64,000 nucleotides of DNA from Flavobacteriaceae bacterium (GCA_002723295.1 PBNP01000008.1:1-64000), one strand, 5' to 3'. Counted from the first letter of the stretch, positions 55,901 to 63,743 are shown. Notes: a model not told the origin generated them from the letters alone. Program-made: numbers and translations.

Positions 55901-56086
55901 AATCAAGGTATGTTTTCTGGAGTTGTTCAAGAGAAAAACTTATTTGATGTTAGTGTAGGAAGAAAATTTGGAAAGATTCAAGTTGATTTAGCAGGAAGGA
56001 ATATATTTGATCAAAAATATAGAGCATTTCCTGGTATGCCTATTATTGGAAGACAAGTATTGCTAAAAGCTAATTTTAACTTTTAA
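52976..56086 (+). CDS. TonB-dependent receptor with Ala-rich insertions
   Basis: This 1036-residue protein has a signal peptide (LLANLVIAQ), a carboxypeptidase-like regulatory domain (residues 24-105, with VNIVIEGTSEGVVSDFDGNF), a plug with RLDEVIISASRKREKVQEAP and IAQIEVVRGAASALYGPGV near 213, and a barrel ending in IFDQKYRAFPGMPIIGRQVL and a C-terminal Phe. Residues about 540-660 and 714-862 are insertions rich in Ala, Gly, Pro and Leu that ordinary receptors lack, probably extracellular loops or a secreted domain. Richer GC than its neighbours suggests high expression. It sits between an acyl-CoA synthetase and a fatty-acid-type operon, so it may import a hydrophobic acid. Confidence 0.9.
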   Translation: MKTSFIKTFLSLTFCLLANLVIAQSTITGTIQDENSDPIPGVNIVIEGTSEGVVSDFDGNFTITTNQALPFNITVSSVGFSSQTIEVTNAEQSISVSLASGTRLDEVIISASRKREKVQEAPASVTLITARDIENSPYVNDPVTQLVNVPGVQIQQQSAQTINIEMRAGSGVFGTSTFPILDYRYLVTPAAGSFLTYQSGMSNLDIAQIEVVRGAASALYGPGVTSGVVHFITKNPIDYPGTAVEMFGGTQSTYGGAVRYAQANSGKTFGFKINARFARGDEFELDQYEDQDIIDTFSTTISQPAITNQMVDATQPGTVLLDRSDLDPDGDNNMLASEYQNYAVNAHLEFRPSTNTQAFLSGGLNNGGGLFFNSQGHGFTQGNDYWTQARIQSGGFFAQAYWNHNDGGDAENPTFLYASGFRQVAERTSLEAQLQYNFDVSALNTEITVGMDYRDTASNSDYTLFGRNDDDDPYTITGVYGQGTTVLNDQVDLTYAMRYDQFNLVDEGAWAPRIALVYKVDERNTFRVSYNVATFGPSALEAYIDFPVNTIAPGILDIWLAGQVSPQTFAAPEAQMMELAALGISIPAATPGLPLNIVYQAVSSLSTPGAIALLPGYGLGDFAPILQGVMDAYPGPQGMTGQFIGSNLFNGDSMAFATDTPQASIGTLSSWEVGYKGLIADKWAIGLDIYSYNRKGFTQFTALAPSYALVGFDPQDLGDEVGAYVAGAVQDPVTAAVTPLVQAGIEAATLDAVTGGVTQAYQDAANLLAGAGIDFATLSANGLDVATAAAISAAVGFTVDPMPDLATAIAGTYATSIGPALAANLDSAVGAQVAQIVGGLSGIAGGAYVAGAEGFQGQAGQLFPVLGTVESNRTPQGDGMTHIPAGYRRFGDSERSHYGADLAVEYFASKNLSLWGNASWLSQNVWTPGQYGDDGLQFSSFLNAPMWKYRLGMKYTGQNGFRTSVSFQHDDSFDSNQGMFSGVVQEKNLFDVSVGRKFGKIQVDLAGRNIFDQKYRAFPGMPIIGRQVLLKANFNF

Positions 56087-56124
56087 TTATATAGTCTCCT
56101 TTTAAAAGGAAACCTTAAATTTTT

Positions 56125-56152
56125 AGAAAGAGCAACGAGAGTTGCTCTTTCT
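56125..56152 (+). terminator. Terminator hairpin after the TonB receptor
   Basis: AGAAAGAGCAAC and GTTGCTCTTTCT form a perfect 12-bp stem around GAGA, followed by a T-rich stretch (TATTTT). It should separate the receptor transcript from the operon that starts at 56301. Confidence 0.75.
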
Positions 56153-56300
56153 TATTTTAAAGAAATAGACTTTTTAACTTTCAAGACTTATAGGTCGAAC
56201 AAATTGGTTAACTTCAGCAATTGAACAACAAGAATATGTATGAAGGGGATGCTAATTCTAAAATATAACATATATTGATATATAAAAAAACAAAATAATT

Positions 56301-57044
56301 ATGTATAGTTTAAAAGGGCAAATAGCTATTATAACAGGTGGAGCCAGAGGTATTGGTGAAGGAATTTGTGAAATATTTTGTAATGCTGGAGCAACTGTTG
56401 CATTATGGGATATTTTAGATTTAGGAAAAGAAACAGCTGATAGAATTTCTTCTAATAGCGGATCTGTATTTTTTCAAAAAGTTGATGTCACAGATAATAA
56501 AAGCGTTGGAAATGCTGTTGAAAAAATTATTTCAAAATATGGAAAGATTGATATTTTAATAAATAATGCTGGTGTTATTAGAGACCGTTCTTTTTTAAAA
56601 ATGTCACCTGAAGAATGGAATACAGTAATTAATGTTAATTTAAATAGCCTTTATATAACAACAAAAGCTGTTCTTCCTCATATGAGAGAGGCTGGATACG
56701 GAAGAATTATTTCAGCATCATCTATTAATGGATACCAAGGAGCTTTTGGTCAAGCCAATTATGCTGCAACTAAAGCGGGAGTATCCGGTTTTACCCGAGC
56801 TCTTTGTAAAGAAGTTGGCAGATTTGGAGTAACAGTTAATGCTGTTGCGCCTGGATTTATCAAATCAGAAATGTCTGATTCAATGCCAGAAGAAATTATC
56901 AAAGCAGCAATTGAGCAAATTCCTGTAAAAAGAATTGGAACTACTGAGGATATGGGATATTGTTATCTTTTTCTTGCCTCAAAAGAAGCAGGATTTGTTA
57001 CCGGAATAACCTTACATGCTAATGGTGGCTCGATGCCAATGTAA
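56301..57044 (+). CDS. Short-chain dehydrogenase/reductase, FabG-like
   Basis: This 247-residue protein has the NAD(P)-binding TGGARGIGEGICE at residues 12-24, DILINNAGVIRDRSF near 88 and the catalytic Ser-Tyr-Lys set ISASSINGYQGAFGQANYAA followed by TKAG near 138-160. It also has VTVNAVAPGFIKSEM near 181. It is most like 3-oxoacyl reductases or 3-hydroxyacyl-CoA dehydrogenases. It is the first gene of an eight-gene operon, with 2 bases to the next gene. In this setting I expect oxidation of a hydroxyacyl-CoA intermediate. Confidence 0.9.
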   Translation: MYSLKGQIAIITGGARGIGEGICEIFCNAGATVALWDILDLGKETADRISSNSGSVFFQKVDVTDNKSVGNAVEKIISKYGKIDILINNAGVIRDRSFLKMSPEEWNTVINVNLNSLYITTKAVLPHMREAGYGRIISASSINGYQGAFGQANYAATKAGVSGFTRALCKEVGRFGVTVNAVAPGFIKSEMSDSMPEEIIKAAIEQIPVKRIGTTEDMGYCYLFLASKEAGFVTGITLHANGGSMPM

Positions 57045-57046
57045 TT

Positions 57047-57823
57047 ATGAGTTTAAAGAATAACAATTTGTTTAATTTAAAAGATAAAGTTGCTATAGTT
57101 ACAGGTGCTAGTAAAGGTATTGGTCTAGCTATTTCTAGGGGTTTTGCTGAATTTGGCGCCAAAGTTGTAATTAGTAGTAGATCACAAGAAGCTCTGGAAT
57201 TAGCAGCATCTGATTTGCAGAAAGAAGGGCTTGATGTTTTTGCTCAAGCTTGTCATGTTGGAGATTCAAATCAAAGAAAAGTATTAGTTAAAAAAACTAT
57301 TGATGAATTTGGTTCTATAGATATTTTAGTTAATAATGCAGCAATTAACCCTATACAGGATTCTATACAAAATTTTTCTAGTGAATTATTCGATAAGATG
57401 CTAAACGTAAATTTGAAAGCTGCTTTTGATTTAAGTAATCTATGTTTTCCATATTTAAAAGCTAAAAAGGAAGGATCAATAATAAACATATCTAGTGTTG
57501 AAGGTCTAAAGCCAAGCTTAGGCTTAGGAATATACAGCGTTACCAAGGCTTCTTTAAATATGCTGACACAAGTTCAGGCTAAAGAATGGGGAATATATGG
57601 AATACGCTCAAATGCAATTTGCCCTGGGTTGATAAAAACCAAATTTAGCTCTGCATTATGGAAAAATGAACAACTGATGAAACATATAAAAAATCAATTG
57701 CCCCTGGGAAGAGCTGCTGAACCAATAGAAATAAGTGGCTTAGCTGTTTATTTAGCTTCTTCTGCTGGAAGTTATTCAACAGGTGGAATTTACACTGTCG
57801 ATGGAGGGCATATGACAATTTAA
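57047..57823 (+). CDS. Short-chain dehydrogenase/reductase (second of pair)
   Basis: This 258-residue protein has TGASKGIGLAISRG near residue 20, DILVNNAAINPIQDS near 92, the active-site series NISSVEGLKPSLGLGIYSVT near 145 with K following, and RSNAICPGLIKTKF near 185. It is a classical SDR with 2 bases between it and the previous gene and 12 to the MaoC gene. Two different SDRs in one operon suggest two oxidation steps, or (R)- and (S)-specific alcohol oxidation. The substrate is unknown. Confidence 0.9.
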   Translation: MSLKNNNLFNLKDKVAIVTGASKGIGLAISRGFAEFGAKVVISSRSQEALELAASDLQKEGLDVFAQACHVGDSNQRKVLVKKTIDEFGSIDILVNNAAINPIQDSIQNFSSELFDKMLNVNLKAAFDLSNLCFPYLKAKKEGSIINISSVEGLKPSLGLGIYSVTKASLNMLTQVQAKEWGIYGIRSNAICPGLIKTKFSSALWKNEQLMKHIKNQLPLGRAAEPIEISGLAVYLASSAGSYSTGGIYTVDGGHMTI

Positions 57824-57835
57824 TTTTTAATAATA

Positions 57836-58321
57836 ATGGAATCAAAAAATCAAAAAGCATACAAATCAAAATTTAATTCTATTGATGAATTTGGAACCAA
57901 TGTTGGCACTGAATTAGGTTTAACTGAATGGAATAAAATGGATCAGGAAAAGATAAATTTTTTTGCTGACCTTACTGAAGATAGGCAATGGATTCATATT
58001 GATCAGGAAAGATCTGAAAAAGAATCACCATATAAAACTACTATAGCTCATGGATTTCTAATGCTGTCAATGTGTTCTAAGCTTATGTTTGAAAGCTATG
58101 AGTTGCATAATGTTAGAATGGTTATAAATTATGGACTAGATAAAGTTCGTTTTACAAATGCAACAGCCTCAGGGTCTGAATATAGAGGAAGAGTTACCCT
58201 CTTAGAATTTCATCCTAATCCTAATGGAGCAAAATATAAATTACAGGTTATAATTGAGTTAAAAGGACAAGAAAAACCTGCTTGCATTGCTGAATTTTTA
58301 GCGCTTGCATATAAGAAATAG
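57836..58321 (+). CDS. MaoC-like dehydratase / (R)-specific enoyl-CoA hydratase
   Basis: This 161-residue hot-dog-fold protein has NVGTELGLTEWNKMDQEKIN, then FADLTEDRQWIHIDQERS near residue 44 (the catalytic Asp and His of the D-x(4)-H pattern) and TTIAHGFLMLSMCSKL near 70. These are the conserved parts of the MaoC/PhaJ hydratase family. It should hydrate an enoyl-CoA to the (R)-3-hydroxyacyl-CoA. The enoyl-CoA hydratase gene begins 3 bases after its stop. Its neighbourhood supports a beta-oxidation variant. Confidence 0.9.
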   Translation: MESKNQKAYKSKFNSIDEFGTNVGTELGLTEWNKMDQEKINFFADLTEDRQWIHIDQERSEKESPYKTTIAHGFLMLSMCSKLMFESYELHNVRMVINYGLDKVRFTNATASGSEYRGRVTLLEFHPNPNGAKYKLQVIIELKGQEKPACIAEFLALAYKK

Positions 58322-58324
58322 AAT

Positions 58325-59107
58325 ATGGGAAAAGTCGTATTATATAATACAACGGAAGGTGTTGCAATTATAACATTAAATCGACCTGAAAGATATAATG
58401 CTGTAAATCAAGGTTTAATTGATGGGATTAATGAATCTTTAGATAAAGCAAGCGAAGACAAACATGTTAGAGCTATAGTAATAACTGGAGCTGGTAAAGG
58501 CTTCTGTGCAGGAGCAGACATGAGCGTTTTTGGAACCAATGTTACTCCTGAGCAGAGAAGAGATTATTTAATTAATCAATATCGGCCTTTGATAAATAAG
58601 TTTTATTCATTGAAGAAACCTATTATTGGAGCTATTAATGGAACTGCAGCTGGAGTAGGAGCTGCAATTGCCTTAGCTTGTGATTTAAGAATTATGAGTG
58701 AAAATAGCTCATTATTGTTTGCATTCATAAATATTGGCCTAGGTCCTGATGGAGGTGCTAGCTGGTTGCTTTCAAGACAGGTAGGATATAGTAAGGCCTT
58801 TGAAATAGCTATTAGTGGAAAAAAGATTTTGGGTAATGAATGTAAAGAATTAGGATTAACCAATAGAGTAGTTCAAGATCAAAATATTGTTGATGAGGCT
58901 ATATCATGGGCTAAAGAACTAGTTCAGAAACCAACTTTAGCAATAGGAATAACAAAACAAGATATGTTTTATTCAATGACTAATGATTTAAATGAAACAA
59001 TTGCTTTTGAAGCAAAATGTCAAGTTGCTGCATTTAATAGCTATGATTTAAAAGAAGGAGTAACTGCATTCATAGAAAAACGAAAACCAAAATTTAAAGG
59101 AAAATAA
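58325..59107 (+). CDS. Enoyl-CoA hydratase/isomerase
   Basis: This 260-residue crotonase-fold protein has VAIITLNRPERYNAVNQGL near residue 13, GAGKGFCAGADMSVFG near 57 (an oxyanion-hole segment), INGTAAGVGAAIALACDLRI near 99 and FINIGLGPDGGASWLL near 130. The position of the usual second catalytic Glu is occupied by Asp or Gly in GPDGG, which suggests a PaaG/EchA-type isomerase or hydratase rather than the standard FadB type. It lies between MaoC and the first acyl-CoA dehydrogenase, each at close spacing. Confidence 0.9.
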   Translation: MGKVVLYNTTEGVAIITLNRPERYNAVNQGLIDGINESLDKASEDKHVRAIVITGAGKGFCAGADMSVFGTNVTPEQRRDYLINQYRPLINKFYSLKKPIIGAINGTAAGVGAAIALACDLRIMSENSSLLFAFINIGLGPDGGASWLLSRQVGYSKAFEIAISGKKILGNECKELGLTNRVVQDQNIVDEAISWAKELVQKPTLAIGITKQDMFYSMTNDLNETIAFEAKCQVAAFNSYDLKEGVTAFIEKRKPKFKGK

Positions 59108-59117
59108 ACAATCACTA

Positions 59118-60302
59118 ATGAATTTTGAAGAAATAAAATTAAAAGCTCAGAAGTTTGTAAAAGAAGAGCTTTACAGTTTAGAGCCATGGATTTTAAATTG
59201 CGAATGGGATGAAAAACTTCCAAAGTTGAATGAAATGCGAGAAAAAGTTAAATCTTTAGGATTATGGCTACCTCAAATATCTAAAGAATATGGAGGCCTT
59301 GGTTTAACAAATGCTCAACATGGTGAAGTCAGTGAAATTCTTGGATCAAGCCCTTATGGACATTATGTTTTTAATTGCCAGGCGCCTGATGCAGGAAATA
59401 TGGAGATTTTAATAGAGTTTGGAACAAAGGAACAAAAGGAAAAATACTTGTATCCTCTACTAAATGGGGATATTCGAAGTTGTTTTGCCATGACTGAACC
59501 TGATTATGCTGGATCGAATCCTGTAAATATGGGGACTATTTCAATTAAAAAAGATGGAAAATATATAATTAATGGACATAAATGGTTTACCTCCGGTTTT
59601 GATGGTTCTGAATTTGCAATTGTAATGCTTATTTCAAATCCAAACTCAGATAATCCATATAAAAAAGCTAGTCAAGTAATTGTGCCTTCAAAATCCAAAG
59701 GCCTAGAGTTAATTAGAAATATTCAGATAATGGGACATTCTGGAGGTGGATGGGAAAGTCATTCTGAGATAAAATTTGATAATGTTGAAGTCCCTGTTTC
59801 AAACGTATTAGGCGGTGATGGAGAAGGTTTTTCAATAGCTCAAAAGAGATTAGGGCCTGGAAGAATTCATCATTGTATGAGATGGATTGGAATCTGTGAA
59901 AGATCATTTGATTTAATGTGCAAAAGAGCATTATCAAGAGAACTAGATCATGGCAAAACACTTTCAGAGAAACAAACAATACAAAATTGGATTTCAGAAT
60001 GTAGGGCTGAAATTAATGCAGCACGTTTATTAGTTCAAGATGCTGCTCATAAAATTGATATTCAAGGAGCATATAAATCCCGAAATGAAATTTCTATTAT
60101 TAAGTTTTATTGCGCAAATGTTCTACAAAAAGTTGTTGATTGTGCAATTCAAGTTCATGGAGCAAAGGGAATTACTGATGACACAATCCTAGCTACATAT
60201 TATAGACATGAACGTGCAGCAAGAATATATGATGGAGCTGATGAAGTGCATAAAAGTAGATTAGCTAGAAATATTTTAAAGGAATATAATATCAACAATT
60301 AA
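59118..60302 (+). CDS. ACAD10/11-like acyl-CoA dehydrogenase
   Basis: This 394-residue protein has LPQISKEYGGLGLTNAQHGE near residue 51, SCFAMTEPDYAGSNPVNMG near 119 (FAD and substrate loop), GHKWFTSGFDGSEFAIVML near 154 and a C-terminal QVHGAKGITDDTILATYYR followed by HERAARIYDGADEVHKS. The CFAMTEP form and EVHKS tail are those of the ACAD10/11 group. The next gene is an APH-type kinase, matching the kinase plus dehydrogenase domains fused in mammalian ACAD10/11. It probably passes electrons to EtfAB. Confidence 0.9.
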   Translation: MNFEEIKLKAQKFVKEELYSLEPWILNCEWDEKLPKLNEMREKVKSLGLWLPQISKEYGGLGLTNAQHGEVSEILGSSPYGHYVFNCQAPDAGNMEILIEFGTKEQKEKYLYPLLNGDIRSCFAMTEPDYAGSNPVNMGTISIKKDGKYIINGHKWFTSGFDGSEFAIVMLISNPNSDNPYKKASQVIVPSKSKGLELIRNIQIMGHSGGGWESHSEIKFDNVEVPVSNVLGGDGEGFSIAQKRLGPGRIHHCMRWIGICERSFDLMCKRALSRELDHGKTLSEKQTIQNWISECRAEINAARLLVQDAAHKIDIQGAYKSRNEISIIKFYCANVLQKVVDCAIQVHGAKGITDDTILATYYRHERAARIYDGADEVHKSRLARNILKEYNINN

Positions 60303-60313
60303 TAATAAATAAA

Positions 60314-61402
60314 ATTAAATCAATAGTATATAAAACAGATAGGCCTATTGAGGTTCGCAAAGATGAAGCTTTGGATGTAATTTCTTTAAGAAAATTTTTA
60401 TTAGAGAAATTGGGGAAAATATCAAAGTTTGAAGTATTACAATTTCCTTATGGATATTCAAATTTGACTTATTTTATAAAAACTGAAAACAAGAAAATGG
60501 TATTAAGAAGACCACCATACGGATCCACTGTTAAATCTGGGCATGATATGAAAAGAGAATTTAACATTCTTAGTTCTTTAAAAAAGCATTTTAATAAAGT
60601 TCCTTTACCAATTATTTATTGTAATGACAAATCAATAATTGGTGATGAATTTTATATAATGGAAAAAGTTGACGGGGTAATATTTAGAGGATCAAAACCA
60701 CCTTTTGAATGGCCTAAACCTAACTTAATGCCTTCACTAGTAAACTCTTTTATTGACTCTTTTACAAAACTACATTCTTTAAATATTAAGAAAATAGGAC
60801 TTGAAAATTTTGGAAAACCAAAAGGATATGTTAATCGTCAAGTAAATGGATGGATAAAACGTTATAATAATGCTAAAACTCATAATTTTAATGGAATTAA
60901 TAAAACAATAAGTTGGTTGTCAAATCATTTGCCTAAGAAATCTAAAACAGCTATTATTCATAATGATTTTAAATTTGATAATATTATGTTCAGAATTCAC
61001 AATAATAAAGCTCAAGTGAATGCTATTCTAGATTGGGAAATGTCTACTATTGGTGACCCGCTTATGGATTTAGGAACAAGCTTGGGATATTGGATACATT
61101 ATACGGATCCAGAGAAACTCCAAAATTTAAATTTAAATATAACTACAGTTAAAGGGACTCCTTCAAGAGAAAAACTAGTTCAATTATATTGCGAAAAAAC
61201 GGGGAGTTCAGTTAATAATATAGTTTTTTATTTTGTTTTTGGATTATTTAAAATTGCAGTTATTATTCAGCAAATTTATTTTCGTTATGTAAATGGTTTC
61301 ACCAAAGACCTGCGATTCAAAAATTTAGATAAAGGCGTTGAATTATTGGGCATTATGGCATTACAAGCCATACAGAAAAAAAAGATTGATTATTTATTTT
61401 AG
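60314..61402 (+). CDS. APH-family kinase (ACAD10/11 kinase-domain-like)
   Basis: The protein has KTDRPIEVRKDEALD then an LRKFLLEKLG helix, FPYGYSNLTYFIKTENK, VLRRPPYGSTVKSGHDMKRE, AIIHNDFKFDNIMF (catalytic Asp, Asn) and ILDWEMSTIGDPLMDLG (metal Asp). This is the aminoglycoside-phosphotransferase fold seen in ACAD10/11 and LvaA. The homologous N-terminus extends left of the TTG at 60371, and no ATG, GTG or TTG lies in frame before it. I place the start at an ATT at 60314, with low certainty. It probably phosphorylates a hydroxyacyl-CoA, not an antibiotic. Confidence 0.85.
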   Translation: MKSIVYKTDRPIEVRKDEALDVISLRKFLLEKLGKISKFEVLQFPYGYSNLTYFIKTENKKMVLRRPPYGSTVKSGHDMKREFNILSSLKKHFNKVPLPIIYCNDKSIIGDEFYIMEKVDGVIFRGSKPPFEWPKPNLMPSLVNSFIDSFTKLHSLNIKKIGLENFGKPKGYVNRQVNGWIKRYNNAKTHNFNGINKTISWLSNHLPKKSKTAIIHNDFKFDNIMFRIHNNKAQVNAILDWEMSTIGDPLMDLGTSLGYWIHYTDPEKLQNLNLNITTVKGTPSREKLVQLYCEKTGSSVNNIVFYFVFGLFKIAVIIQQIYFRYVNGFTKDLRFKNLDKGVELLGIMALQAIQKKKIDYLF

Positions 61403-61420
61403 ATAAGAATTATAAAATAT

Positions 61421-62614
61421 ATGGATACAAAATTAAATATAGACTTGGAGAACTTTAGACTGGAAACCAGAGCATGGCTAGAAGTAAATTGTCCTGCAAG
61501 TATGCGAAAACCAATTAAAGACTCAAGTGAAATGTTTTGGGGAGGACGAAACCCCGAATTTACAAGTCAAGATCAAAAAATATGGTTTGAGAATATGTTG
61601 GAAAAAAAGTGGATTGTTCCATATTGGGAAAAAAAATATGGTGGAGGAGGTCTTTCTGCAGAGGAAAATATTATTTTGACTCAAGAGATGAGCAGATTGG
61701 GTTGTCGAAGACCTTTATTTAGCTTTGGTATTGCAATGTTAGGTCCTGCTCTATTAAAATTTGCAACTGAAGAACAAAAATTAAATTATCTGCCTGAGAT
61801 TGTTGAAGGTAAAATTTGGTGGTGCCAAGGTTATAGTGAACCTGGAGCTGGAAGTGACTTGGCTGGACTTCAAACAAAAGCTGAAGACATGGGAGAATAT
61901 TATTTAATCAATGGATCAAAAGTTTGGACAACATATGCTAATAAAGCTGATTGGATGTTTTGTTTGGTAAGAACTGACAATAAAGTATCAAAACACAATG
62001 GAATCAGTTTTATTTTAATTGACATGTCAACTAAAGGCGTAAGTGTAAGACCTATTAAACTTATTAGTGGAAAATCTCCATTTTGTGAAACATTTTTTGA
62101 AAATGTGAGAGTTCCAAAATCTAATTTGGTTGGAAATTTAAATGAAGGATGGACTATAGCAAAATATTTATTGAGTCATGAAAGAAAAATGATAGGTGGT
62201 GTTGGAGTAACTGAAACTAAAAAAGAAGTACATGAATTAGCAAAACTCAATCTGGAATGCTCATCAGGACAGTTAAATAATTCTTTACTTAGAGCTGATA
62301 TAGCTAAATTTGAGATGGATGAGACTATTTTTGAATTAACAATTCAGAGAATTATAGATGAAGATAAGAGCGGCAAAAAAGCTTCTCAGCTTTCATCTTT
62401 TTTTAAATATTATGGAACAGAACTTAATATTAAACGTGAAGAGTTATTAATTCAAATAGGTGGTAATAATTCTTTAGTATGGACTCCCACTGAAGAAAAT
62501 GACGGAAATGCAGCAAGAAAATTTTGTCGTTCAAAAGGCAACACTATTGAAGGAGGAACATCGGAAATTCAACTAAATATAATTGCAAAAAGAATACTTA
62601 ATTTGCCTACTTAA
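61421..62614 (+). CDS. Acyl-CoA dehydrogenase, alpha-like subunit
   Basis: This 397-residue protein has VPYWEKKYGGGGLSAEENI near residue 67, WWCQGYSEPGAGSDLAGLQ near 131 (FAD/substrate loop), GSKVWTTYANKADWMFCLVR near 165 and a C-terminal SKGNTIEGGTSEIQLNIIAK. The CQGYSEPGAGSDLA and IEGGTSEIQ forms resemble the larger-motif subunits of heterotetrameric dehydrogenases such as those in steroid side-chain degradation. The next gene encodes a partner-like protein with degenerate motifs. It likely acts on a bulky acyl-CoA and donates electrons to EtfAB. Confidence 0.88.
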   Translation: MDTKLNIDLENFRLETRAWLEVNCPASMRKPIKDSSEMFWGGRNPEFTSQDQKIWFENMLEKKWIVPYWEKKYGGGGLSAEENIILTQEMSRLGCRRPLFSFGIAMLGPALLKFATEEQKLNYLPEIVEGKIWWCQGYSEPGAGSDLAGLQTKAEDMGEYYLINGSKVWTTYANKADWMFCLVRTDNKVSKHNGISFILIDMSTKGVSVRPIKLISGKSPFCETFFENVRVPKSNLVGNLNEGWTIAKYLLSHERKMIGGVGVTETKKEVHELAKLNLECSSGQLNNSLLRADIAKFEMDETIFELTIQRIIDEDKSGKKASQLSSFFKYYGTELNIKREELLIQIGGNNSLVWTPTEENDGNAARKFCRSKGNTIEGGTSEIQLNIIAKRILNLPT

Positions 62615-62622
62615 AAAAAAAT

Positions 62623-63741
62623 ATGCCATTAATTTTAACAGATGAAGAGAAAATGCTTAAAGAGGCTGCTAATGAATTTTTAGCCTCTAACTCTTCTTTG
62701 AAAAGCTTTAGAAAACTAAGAGACAATAATTATCAATCATTTGACCAAGATTTATGGAAAGGAATGATTGAAATGGGATGGACGGCTTTAACTATTCCAG
62801 AAGCATATGGAGGATTAGATTTTGGATATACAGGATTGGGTCAGATTTTGGAGGAAACTGGTAAGACTCTGGCAAAATCTCCTTTAATTTCATCTATTTT
62901 GTTTTCGGCAACAGCAATTAGATTATGTGACAATGAAAACCTCAAATCAAAATGGCTTCCAGAATTAATGAAAGGAAATATTTTGATGGCGCTTGCTTTA
63001 GATGAGAAAGCTCACTTTGATCCTAATAACATTAATTCAACAGCCAAATTATCTGGCAATAAATATGTTATTAATGGTAAGAAAAAAATGGTTCTTGATG
63101 GATCTAATGCTGATTATTTTATAGTAGTAGTTAATGAAGCTAATATGACCAGTTTTTTTTTAATTGATGTCAAATCTAAGGGGATTGAAATTAAATCAGA
63201 TATCTTAATGGATACTGGAGAGTACTCTTCTGTTGTTTTTAATAAAGTTTCTGTTGCATCTGAAAATAAACTTAATATTAAAACAAATGGAGATTCAATT
63301 TTACAATCCTTGTTAAATATCACTTCGGCTGGACTTGCTTCTGAAATGTTAGGAAGTATGCAAGCAGCTTTTGAAAAAACAATGGATTATATTAAAGAAA
63401 GAGAACAATTTGGCAATAAAATTGGAAAAAATCAAAGCTTACAGCATCGAGCAGCTCTTCTTTTTTGTGAAATAGAATTGTGTAAATCAATTGTTTTAAA
63501 AGCACTTAAAGCTATTGATAATGATGAAACAAAAAAGATTGAGTTTTCTCACCTAGCTAAGGCCAAACTTGGAGAGGTTTTAAAACTTACTACCAATGAA
63601 GCTATTCAAATGCATGGAGGTATAGGCGTAACAGATGATGCTGATATTGGATTTTATCTTAAAAGAGCAAGAGTAATTCAACATCTTATGGGGGACAAAA
63701 ACTATCACCTAAATTGCATTGCCAAAATCAAAGGGTATTGA
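62623..63741 (+). CDS. Acyl-CoA dehydrogenase, beta-like subunit with degenerate loop
   Basis: This 372-residue protein has the acyl-CoA dehydrogenase fold: MGWTALTIPEAYGGLDFGYT near residue 50, REQFGNKIGKNQSLQHRAAL near 260 and AIQMHGGIGVTDDADIGFYL near 327, with KRARVIQHLMGD after it. The usual TEPxxGSD substrate loop is replaced by LMALALDEKAHFDPNN. Loss of that loop together with the preceding gene suggests it is the second subunit of a heteromeric dehydrogenase. The gap to the previous gene is 8 bases. It is the last gene of the operon. Confidence 0.88.
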   Translation: MPLILTDEEKMLKEAANEFLASNSSLKSFRKLRDNNYQSFDQDLWKGMIEMGWTALTIPEAYGGLDFGYTGLGQILEETGKTLAKSPLISSILFSATAIRLCDNENLKSKWLPELMKGNILMALALDEKAHFDPNNINSTAKLSGNKYVINGKKKMVLDGSNADYFIVVVNEANMTSFFLIDVKSKGIEIKSDILMDTGEYSSVVFNKVSVASENKLNIKTNGDSILQSLLNITSAGLASEMLGSMQAAFEKTMDYIKEREQFGNKIGKNQSLQHRAALLFCEIELCKSIVLKALKAIDNDETKKIEFSHLAKAKLGEVLKLTTNEAIQMHGGIGVTDDADIGFYLKRARVIQHLMGDKNYHLNCIAKIKGY

Positions 63742-63743
63742 AT

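Noticed and set aside
60314-61402. Aminoglycoside resistance kinase
   Set aside because: The fold is shared, but the context among acyl-CoA enzymes and the ACAD10/11-type N-terminus point to a metabolic kinase.
56301-63741. Assignment of the operon to steroid degradation
   Set aside because: The paired dehydrogenases recall steroid enzymes, but no ring-degrading or 3-ketosteroid genes are present, so the substrate is left open.
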